A stretch of DNA of 64,000 nucleotides from Chlorogloeopsis fritschii PCC 6912. Its GTDB lineage: Bacteria; Cyanobacteriota; Cyanobacteriia; Cyanobacteriales; Nostocaceae. The notes beneath the pieces are model-generated. The model had not been told where the DNA came from. It did not search any database and saw nothing but the letters and a program-made list of their open reading frames with translations. Made by a program: the position numbers and the translations under genes. The stretch is taken from NCBI RefSeq assembly GCF_000317285.1, contig NZ_AJLN01000134.1, forward strand, positions 101,887 through 165,886, in the 5' to 3' direction. The stretch's first letter is position 1. Every line of letters begins with the position of its first letter. Below, piece by piece: positions 47,301 to 54,290 of this stretch.

Positions 47301-47606
47301 TACTTTGTGCGCTTGTCGCATCATTGCGAACAACAAACCCCGCATCAGTTTAACAACACTGTGCTCTAACTCGTAAGTCCGTCCCTTGTCTTCATCCACC
47401 TTGCGGTATGCTAGCGCCAACCCCCAAACAGCCAAAATGCTGTAAACATTATCACGCACCCAAGCATCTGTGTAATCACCGTGGGCTGTAATTGCAGTAC
47501 TGGCAGGCAGCAAACCAGTAATTGGATTTTGACGCGCCAAGATGATTGTCTTGATTTGCTGATAATAACACTCTAAACGAGCTTGTAATTGGGAGGTGGT
47601 TTTCAT
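44394..47606 (-). CDS. Glycoside hydrolase family 15 / phosphorylase b kinase alpha-subunit-like protein
   Basis: A 1070-residue cytoplasmic protein without signal peptide. The N-terminal part (residues about 1-430) has the (alpha/alpha)6 GH15-like pattern with [77 protein letters not shown] and [12 protein letters not shown]. The C-terminal 600 residues resemble the alpha/beta subunits of eukaryotic phosphorylase kinase. Bacterial members are often called GH15; whether they are glucoamylases or regulators of glycogen phosphorylase is not known to me. Monocistronic, AT-rich upstream region. Confidence 0.8.
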   Translation of the reverse strand: [1070 protein letters not shown]

Positions 47607-47980
47607 GATTTAACTCGAAAGCAGATTGCGGAATTTTAGCCCGTAGCTATGAAGTAAATGATGTAAGGCAAAGCCACAAACAGTTCTGTAATGTTTAATT
47701 ACATAGCAGTTTAGGTTAGGGGTGAGTTTATTATTATCTCGTGTTCATGGCTATATTGTTAGTCATTCCTTGCTAGCACTCAATCGCTTTCCTAAATTTA
47801 TTCAAATACTCATAATTGTTCTGTATATTTTTTTACTTTTATCTGGCTTTATCTTCAATTATTTACACAAACAGTAAATTTTTAAAAGTACAAGATAAAC
47901 CAAAAGTTATTAAGCGCATTTTAAGTGTTCAAAACTTAAATATAAATAATATAAATCAAAGATAGACCAGGATAATTATT
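47607..47980. other. 374-bp intergenic region
   Basis: AT-rich, with no coding frame, repeat or RNA gene recognised. It separates the GH15-like gene from a divergent small gene and probably carries both promoters. Confidence 0.45.
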
Positions 47981-48115
47981 ATGTCTTTGCGTTACAACCA
48001 AAATAAATCACCATTGGTAAAACTTGTTTACTCTCGAATTAAAGTGAACGGCAAAACCGAGCTAGTACCACTAGAATTATATGCCGACGGTACGCTTAAG
48101 AAGTCTATTGGCTAA
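47981..48115 (+). CDS. Small protein, 44 aa
   Basis: ATG at 47981 opens a 44-codon frame: MSLRYNQNKSPLVKLVYSRI, then KVNGKTELVPLELYADGTLKK, then SIG and stop. The composition is protein-like, with short alternating strands, basic pI and no membrane segment. The upstream region is AT-rich, with ggataa as a weak ribosome-binding site. I recognise no family. The isolated position inside 1.5 kb of otherwise gene-free DNA makes it notable. Confidence 0.5.
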   Translation: MSLRYNQNKSPLVKLVYSRIKVNGKTELVPLELYADGTLKKSIG

Positions 48116-49104
48116 TGACAGCAATATTTTCCAAGTAAGAATTTTTAATTTTAAATATATTCCTAATTGCTTGTTGAAAATAAAAAATCATTTTGCAAGT
48201 AGCTAGACATGAATAAATTAAGTTCCGTTCGTAGTAGCAATTTATCGCTCTGGATGAGGGTTTAGTAGTGTCTATCAATTAGCTTGCTTGTGTTGGCTGA
48301 GTTTGTATAAAGGCAGTACGTTAAATTTTTGTTACTTTTGCTACCAGCTATCTCCTGTCTGTACGAAGCTTCCCAGGCAGGAAATCTGTTCGATTTAGCG
48401 CCTTATTATAACCTGTATTCCAAAAGCATTGATTTATATATGTTTAATGTTAAAAAAAGTTATTAAATTATTAAGACTATTGAAACACGAATACAAAATT
48501 GCTATTCTTTTTTGCGTAAAAAATTATACGTAAATTGTGAAAATTAACTAAGTATTAAAATTCTATTCGCCACAGAGGTAAAAACAGTAAGAAAAGTTAC
48601 TTATATTCAGAGCCTTGAGTTTAGTGTTTAACTAGAGTGAACTCAATTGAAGCATTGTCTAAAAAAGAGATTAAACCCTTCAGAATTGGGATCGCAGTTC
48701 TATATTTCCAAAGCTGCTCTTACAACAAAGTGTCAAAACTGATAACAGCTTCAATCTATGCTTCTAGCTTAAGTAGTATTGCTCAAATATTCTGTCTTGT
48801 CTCATAGCAATGTTTACTTCTAAAGTAGTAAATATTGTCACTGTGTAAAGTTTAAAAATGAATCCCCAGATAAACTTGACACAGGTGCTAACAGTAGTAG
48901 AATCTAGTGGAATAATGATAAAAACTTCGGGGCAGTTAATAGCTTGATAGTGTGTAATGTGACAACATTTCAACATTAAAGCCTAATGTCTACCCGACTA
49001 CATACTTACGAGTCAGGCTTCTAACTAAGTGATACCTTGACTCAATTATCTTGTTGAGTTTCTAAAGATTTTATGGACAAAAGTCCACAAGATGGCAGTA
49101 CTAT
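48116..49104. other. About 1 kb without a recognisable gene
   Basis: AT-rich DNA upstream of the mgtE leader. A 70-codon frame on the minus strand near 48764-48976 has implausible composition (many Ile/Cys/Thr, no initiator context) and is not accepted. No repeat array or RNA gene was recognised; a non-coding transcript cannot be excluded. Confidence 0.45.
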
Positions 49105-49155
49105 CCTCCTCTAAGCTGGCGAGCTTGTCTCCCAGCTAGGGGAGACAATGGGAGG
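49105..49155 (+). promoter_or_regulatory. Double-hairpin leader of mgtE with possible Shine-Dalgarno sequestration
   Basis: Two adjacent hairpins: aagct-ggcg-agctt (49113-49126) and gtctccc-agctag-gggagac (49127-49146). Just upstream cctcc (49105-49109) is complementary to the mgtE Shine-Dalgarno ggagg (49151-49155), so the hairpins could bring the two together and hide the ribosome-binding site. It does not match the M-box magnesium riboswitch sequence as I know it. Confidence 0.5.
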
Positions 49156-49160
49156 TTGTT

Positions 49161-50516
49161 ATGCTCGCAGAAGACATTCGCAATTCTGGCATTGATGTTG
49201 CTGACTTAAATCAATTGAAGTGCGATTTAAATCGTTTGCAACCTGTTGACGTGGGAGATTACATCACACAATTACCAACTCAACAGCGAGCGATCGCATT
49301 TCGTTTGCTCAACAAAAATCAGGCAACTGATGTTTTTGAATATTTACCTCCTGAGGTGCAGGAAGAGTTAATCAATTCTCTGCATGATTTGCAGGTAGTA
49401 CAAATTGTAGAAACTATGAGTCCCGACGATCGGGCAGAATTATTTGATGAGTTACCTGCAAAAGTCGTCAAGCGGTTATTGCAAGAACTTAGCCCAGAAC
49501 AACGACAAGCAACAGCAACAATTCTCGGCTATCCTGAAGGTACCGCCGGGAGGGTAATGACAACGGAGTATGTGCGGTTGCGTCAAGGTTTGACTGTCGG
49601 TGCAGCTTTGAGTAAGATGCGCCTGCAAGATCGGGATAAAGAAAGTATTTACTACGCTTACGTTACAGACGATAACCGCAAGTTGGTAAGTGTTGTTTCA
49701 TTAAGACAACTATTGTTTACTTTTCCTGATGTCTTAATTGGAGATATAGCTAGCGATCGCGTTGTCAAAGTCAGAACCGAAACACCCCAAGAAGAAGTTG
49801 CCCACCTCATGCAGCGCTATGACTTAATCGCCTTGCCCGTCGTTGATCGCGAAGAGCGATTGGTAGGTATTATCACAATTGATGACGTAGTTGACATCCT
49901 CCAAGAAGAAGCCACAGAAGACATTCAAAAACTGGCGGGTGTTGGTGATGGAGACGAAGCTGCACTGTCGCCTCCTTTGGTGACAATCAAGAAGCGTCTG
50001 CCGTGGTTGTTGGGAATCATGTTTTTGTATATCGGAGCATCAAGTGCGATCGCGCCATTTCAATCTACTATTGCGATGGTGCCAGTATTAGCTGTGATCA
50101 TGCCCTTGTTCTCCAACACAGGTGGTACTGTGGGTATTCAAGCATTAACTGTTACGATCCGCGGGTTGGGAGTCGGAGAGGTAACACCCAAAGATACTCT
50201 CAAAATCCTCCGTAAAGAACTGATGGCAGGAATGGGTACAGCTTTAACCTTAGGACTGACGATGATTTGTCTTTCCTTGATATGGGCACCTCCCCAAGAA
50301 CGTTGGGTATCGCTAGTTGCTGGATGCGTGATGGCAACAAATACTCTTGTGGCTGTTACTTTGGGAACTTTGCTGCCAATGGGTTTAAAGCGGCTGAAAC
50401 TCGATCCTGCTTTGATGAGCGGCCCTTTAGTGACAACAATGTTGGATGCGATTGGGTTTATGATTTTCTTAACGCTCATTTCTACGGCTTTGCATATTTT
50501 CCAGTTAAAATCCTGA
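49161..50516 (+). CDS. mgtE: Magnesium transporter MgtE
   Basis: A 451-residue Mg2+ channel. The cytoplasmic N domain (about 20-130) has superhelical repeats (FEYLPPEVQEELINSLH, MSPDDRAELFDELPAKVVKRLLQELSPEQR, not quoted further), followed by two CBS domains (about 140-260; GRVMTTEYVRLRQGLTVG and GDIASDRVVKVRTETPQEEVAHLMQRYDLIALPVVD) that sense Mg2+. Five membrane helices follow with the pore signature NTGGTVGIQALTVTIRGL. An ATG with gggagg upstream; the preceding leader is structured. Confidence 0.96.
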   Translation: MLAEDIRNSGIDVADLNQLKCDLNRLQPVDVGDYITQLPTQQRAIAFRLLNKNQATDVFEYLPPEVQEELINSLHDLQVVQIVETMSPDDRAELFDELPAKVVKRLLQELSPEQRQATATILGYPEGTAGRVMTTEYVRLRQGLTVGAALSKMRLQDRDKESIYYAYVTDDNRKLVSVVSLRQLLFTFPDVLIGDIASDRVVKVRTETPQEEVAHLMQRYDLIALPVVDREERLVGIITIDDVVDILQEEATEDIQKLAGVGDGDEAALSPPLVTIKKRLPWLLGIMFLYIGASSAIAPFQSTIAMVPVLAVIMPLFSNTGGTVGIQALTVTIRGLGVGEVTPKDTLKILRKELMAGMGTALTLGLTMICLSLIWAPPQERWVSLVAGCVMATNTLVAVTLGTLLPMGLKRLKLDPALMSGPLVTTMLDAIGFMIFLTLISTALHIFQLKS

Positions 50517-50611
50517 GCGTTGTTGATTCTTGTGAGGGTGTAAGAAATTGCACCCTTTTAGTTAAGTAGATCGGTACAATTAATACCAAGTTGAAAAGCG
50601 ATCGCTATATG

Positions 50612-50706
50612 TCAGGACTTACGCACAAGTTATAGAATAATAAACCGCAGAGGACGCAGAGGGCACGGAGGAAAGAGGATTTTAGAGGAATTTTGCGTAA
50701 GTCTTG
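50612..50706 (+). repeat. About 95-bp MITE-like element with gacttacgca ends
   Basis: Terminal segments aggacttacgca (50614-50625) and tgcgtaagtctt (50693-50704) are complementary at 11 of 12 positions. The inner part carries ccgcagaggacgcagagggcac, a sequence I recall as common in cyanobacterial intergenic DNA. It is followed by a short ctagccc heptamer pair before the MBL gene. Confidence 0.75.
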
Positions 50707-50733
50707 CTAATCTCTAGCCCCTAGCCCCTATAC

Positions 50734-51513
50734 TTAGGTTGCCAATGCTCGTTTTTTTAATTGCAGTTCAAAGCGTTCACCTGATAATGGTTCAATTACT
50801 TGCACGGCAAGATTGTTCTTCTCAAGTAACGAGCGAAATTCCTCAACACTTCCCTCTTGCCGCAGGAATTTTGTCAGCAATCCTTCAAACATTACATCCC
50901 CTCCAGCAGCTGTAGGTAGCATGACTTGAGGTTGTAACAATTTTGCTATTTCTAAGGCATTTTTTCTACCCCTGATTATCGGCCCAACCAATGGTAAAGC
51001 CAAGTCAACGAGCGGAGTGATGATAACATCAACTGGGGCAGCATCTTTTAGCGACGGAGAATGATAGCCGTGGGGTTCGTAGTAGAGAGTCAAGCCAGTT
51101 GCCAACTCTTTGAGCAGATAACCATTTTCTACTAAAGTGGGGCCGATGGGAGAGCCAGGAGTTGCCTTGATTTCTACACTATTGTTGAGGATAAAGGATT
51201 GACCGTGAGTAAGTGTTGTTATTTTGGTGTAACCTAACTGCTGTACTACTTTGGCAGCATTGGGAGAAGCTACAACCTGAATGTTGCGATTCAGTTGTTT
51301 GAGGGTTGGTGGATGGGCGTGATCTTCTAATCCTTGAGACAGCAAAATCAGATCGATGTTTTCTGGAATTTGGCGTTGTGAAGTTCGGGAACCTTTGAAC
51401 AACCAATCCAAATTACCAAAGGTTAAAGAATCAACTAGCCAAGGATCGAGTAGTACGCGTTGTTCCCCGATTTCAATTAGCCAACTATTACTGTCTAAGT
51501 ACGTTAAATACAT
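50734..51513 (-). CDS. Metallo-beta-lactamase fold protein with degenerate metal motif
   Basis: A 259-residue UlaG-like MBL-fold protein. The N-terminal YLDSNSWLIEIGEQRVLLDPWL fits the fold. The canonical HxHxDH is replaced by SQGLEDHAHP: the two leading His are Ser and Gly, and only Asp-His remain. A later Tyr/His block (PHGYHSP) is present. It may bind one metal or none. It starts 46 bases after the CHAT gene end on the same strand and may be cotranscribed with the sigma-CHAT locus. Confidence 0.8.
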   Translation of the reverse strand: MYLTYLDSNSWLIEIGEQRVLLDPWLVDSLTFGNLDWLFKGSRTSQRQIPENIDLILLSQGLEDHAHPPTLKQLNRNIQVVASPNAAKVVQQLGYTKITTLTHGQSFILNNSVEIKATPGSPIGPTLVENGYLLKELATGLTLYYEPHGYHSPSLKDAAPVDVIITPLVDLALPLVGPIIRGRKNALEIAKLLQPQVMLPTAAGGDVMFEGLLTKFLRQEGSVEEFRSLLEKNNLAVQVIEPLSGERFELQLKKRALAT

Positions 51514-51559
51514 AACGTTTGTAAAGATAACACTTTTTTTATTATGAATTAATTCAAAC

Positions 51560-54193
51560 TCAAAGCCAGTTGCCGACTAATACATAAGGTGCCCAGTAAC
51601 CTGGACGACTGTAATTGGGATAATTTTTTAGGAGCGTTAATTGTGCCCGACGTAAGGCTTGGGCTTTCGTCACCTTAGTTTTGGCTAACTCACGGTAGAA
51701 TTCTCCAATCAAGATAGCCGTGGATTTATCGCTAATATGCCACAGTGAAGCCAGAGTACTACGCGCTCCTGCCCGTATGGATGCCCCTGCCAATCCCAGT
51801 GCAGCGCGATTGTCACCTGCTGCGGTTTGACAAGCGCTTAAAACAAGCATTTCCAAGGCTTCTGGGCGAATTTCATCTCGACGGCGCAGCAGAGTATCGA
51901 ACTGTGTGACGTTGATAGGGCCATCGGCTGCCAAAATAAAAGTATTCTCGGCACTGGAGCTAAATTGACCGTGGGTGGCCAAATGTAATACGTTAAAGTT
52001 AGAAGCATTCACCTTACCTTCCAGGTTTTTGCTGTTAAAGTCCTGGTCTAACAGTTGAGTGGTAGAGCCAACCGTTTGAGAAATCAAGTTGAATTCTGAC
52101 TTAATTTCAGGTAAAGGGGGAAATTGCTTTTGGAATTTTGATGGCGGTTTTACTAAGCCAGCAGCCAGTATGTTGAGCTTGATCTCTGCCAGAGGTTTGG
52201 GTGGAATTAATTGTAATCCCAAACTGAGGGCAACAGCATATTTTTCTACTAGATATTGCTGACCGTCGTAAAGAGCTGCTATGGGTATGTTTCGTAAGGC
52301 TCCATCCAGCACAAATACGAGGGTATCAACACCACTACTTGCCAAATTAGAGTCTATAGGTTTGATTAACCAGTTGTAGACTTGTTGAGAAAGGGATTGT
52401 ACCTCCTCTGTGCGATCGGGTTCTAAGATGTCTTCTCGAATTTGTTTGAGGATTTCTTCTACCTCAGCTTGCGATCTATTAATTGCATAATGACGCAGGG
52501 GTTGGTTGGGAATTTTGACAATTACCTGTAGTTGCTGCGGCAGAATAATGGGGTAAATAATTGCAGTTGTAGGGTTGTCTCGATCCACAACTTTGTCTAG
52601 TAGAACAGGCTTGGCGTTTAGACAAGCTTCCCGAAAGAAGTCATCAAGTTCTGCGAGTTGAAGTGCTTCTATTCTCTGTCTGGCTTTGTCTAAATTTTGT
52701 GCAGTTGGCTGTGCTGAATTGGCTTGTAAAAGCAACTCCACAGATTCCCGATAAACAGGTTCCACACTTTCTTTAAACGAGAATTGGACATCACGATTGA
52801 CGGCTACTAAGTCATTGCGGATAGATTGCAATTCGCTGACGGCAACATCATAAGCTGCAATAGCGCCCTGAATATCTCCTTGCCGTTTCAACAAGCGTCC
52901 TAACTGCCAATGCCAGCGATAAGCAATATCGGGTGCATTTATGCTTTGGATTATAGCAAGTGCCTGTTGGGTAAGGTTTTGGGCTATTGGCCATTGCTGA
53001 GTCTGCTCGTAAACACTACCAAGAGTACCGAGGGCAAAGCTCTCAGCACGTCTATCTGCCAAGCTTCTAGCGTGTTGTAAGGCGGTGGCACAAATTTGAG
53101 CGATCGCTTGGGATGTAGGGATGTGGTTACCTTTTGAGTTCCTCAACTTCATCAAGCTTTGAGCTAGATGAATGCGAGCATAGATAGCTGCCTGGCTGGG
53201 AGGTAAATTGGTAAGTTGAGTCTGAAGTTGAGGCAATAGCGTCAGTGCGGCAGTTTCTTGCCCTGTGTTGACTAATAGGCTCAACTGATTAATTTGAGCT
53301 TGAACTTTGATGATAGGAATGGGGGCGACAGCAGCAGCTTGCTGATAAAAAGCGATCGCCCTCTGTTTATCTTGCTGCGCTTGTGCTGTATTGCCCAAGC
53401 TAAATAAGGCAGCGCTAATATCTACAGCAGAATGCAATTTTTGGGCAATTTCTAAACTTTGCTGCAATACCTGGCGAGATTGCTCCAAATCTCCCGCCAG
53501 TTGCAATGCATCACCGAGAGAACGTAATTCTACTGCCAGCATGAGAGAATGTGGTTGTGATTTTAGCTGTTGCCGCAATTCAGTTAAGATTGTCAAGCCC
53601 CGTCGGTAAAATCCTAATACTTGCCATGCCTGTACTTGGTTGATCCGGCTGCGAATCATGCCCTTTCGATCGCCTAATTGCTTATAAGTTGCTTCTGCAC
53701 GTTGCCAAGTCTTGAGAGCCTGTTCTGTTTGCCCCAATTCCAGTTGAATACTACCTTGAATGTCTAGGAATTGAGCCAGAACTCCGAGATTTTGGGCTGT
53801 AGGAGATTTTTTAAGCCAATTAAAACTATCTGTAATAGTCTGTTGCGCTTCATTCAACCTACCCAGTTGCTGATAAGCCAATGCCAGATTACTTAATGCC
53901 ACAGCTTGCCGCAGTTCATCGCCTTGACGGCGATAGTTTGTAATAGCTTGTTGCAATACTTTAACTGCTTCTGCAAACTGCCCTGCGTCATACAGCAGTT
54001 TGCCCTGTTGCAGCAAGTCTGGTGTTTGAGCAGTAGAGTTTTGGTTTGACACTTGTAGAGACTCTACTTTTGCAGCTACAGGAGAACCAATAACAGACAA
54101 ATATGCTGTTATCAGAGTTAGAAGCAGGAAACTAAATTTGCGATCGATTTTGAAGCGATCGCAGCGTCTGAATCGCCTGTAATGTTGTCGCAT
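51560..54193 (-). CDS. Secreted TPR-CHAT domain protein (caspase-like)
   Basis: An 877-residue protein. Residues 1-42 contain a basic stretch and hydrophobic signal segment ending VAA. Residues about 60-460 are TPR repeats (LLQQGKLLYDAGQFAEAVKVLQQAI; AVALSNLALAYQQLGRLNEAQQ; ALGTLGSVYEQTQQW). The C-terminal CHAT domain (about 570-877) keeps the catalytic dyad: His741 in HLATHG and Cys788 in LSACQTAAG, plus GARSTLASLWHISD. CHAT proteases are separase/caspase relatives, and many take part in defence or programmed death. The signal-like N-terminus makes a periplasmic or surface role possible. It lies 97 bases after the TpsA gene. Confidence 0.9.
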   Translation of the reverse strand: MRQHYRRFRRCDRFKIDRKFSFLLLTLITAYLSVIGSPVAAKVESLQVSNQNSTAQTPDLLQQGKLLYDAGQFAEAVKVLQQAITNYRRQGDELRQAVALSNLALAYQQLGRLNEAQQTITDSFNWLKKSPTAQNLGVLAQFLDIQGSIQLELGQTEQALKTWQRAEATYKQLGDRKGMIRSRINQVQAWQVLGFYRRGLTILTELRQQLKSQPHSLMLAVELRSLGDALQLAGDLEQSRQVLQQSLEIAQKLHSAVDISAALFSLGNTAQAQQDKQRAIAFYQQAAAVAPIPIIKVQAQINQLSLLVNTGQETAALTLLPQLQTQLTNLPPSQAAIYARIHLAQSLMKLRNSKGNHIPTSQAIAQICATALQHARSLADRRAESFALGTLGSVYEQTQQWPIAQNLTQQALAIIQSINAPDIAYRWHWQLGRLLKRQGDIQGAIAAYDVAVSELQSIRNDLVAVNRDVQFSFKESVEPVYRESVELLLQANSAQPTAQNLDKARQRIEALQLAELDDFFREACLNAKPVLLDKVVDRDNPTTAIIYPIILPQQLQVIVKIPNQPLRHYAINRSQAEVEEILKQIREDILEPDRTEEVQSLSQQVYNWLIKPIDSNLASSGVDTLVFVLDGALRNIPIAALYDGQQYLVEKYAVALSLGLQLIPPKPLAEIKLNILAAGLVKPPSKFQKQFPPLPEIKSEFNLISQTVGSTTQLLDQDFNSKNLEGKVNASNFNVLHLATHGQFSSSAENTFILAADGPINVTQFDTLLRRRDEIRPEALEMLVLSACQTAAGDNRAALGLAGASIRAGARSTLASLWHISDKSTAILIGEFYRELAKTKVTKAQALRRAQLTLLKNYPNYSRPGYWAPYVLVGNWL

Positions 54194-54290
54194 AAACCAC
54201 CGTTACAAAGAAAGGCAGAAGGCAGAAAGTTAAGAGTATTCAGCACCTAAGCTTGAATAGACTTGCTCTCCATACTCCCGTAGAAACGAA

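Noticed and set aside
48764..48976. 70-codon frame on the minus strand upstream of mgtE
   Set aside because: No ribosome-binding site, unusual Ile/Cys/Thr-rich composition, AT-rich noncoding context.
49000..49160. M-box magnesium riboswitch before mgtE
   Set aside because: The conserved M-box sequence blocks as I know them are not found; only short local hairpins are seen.
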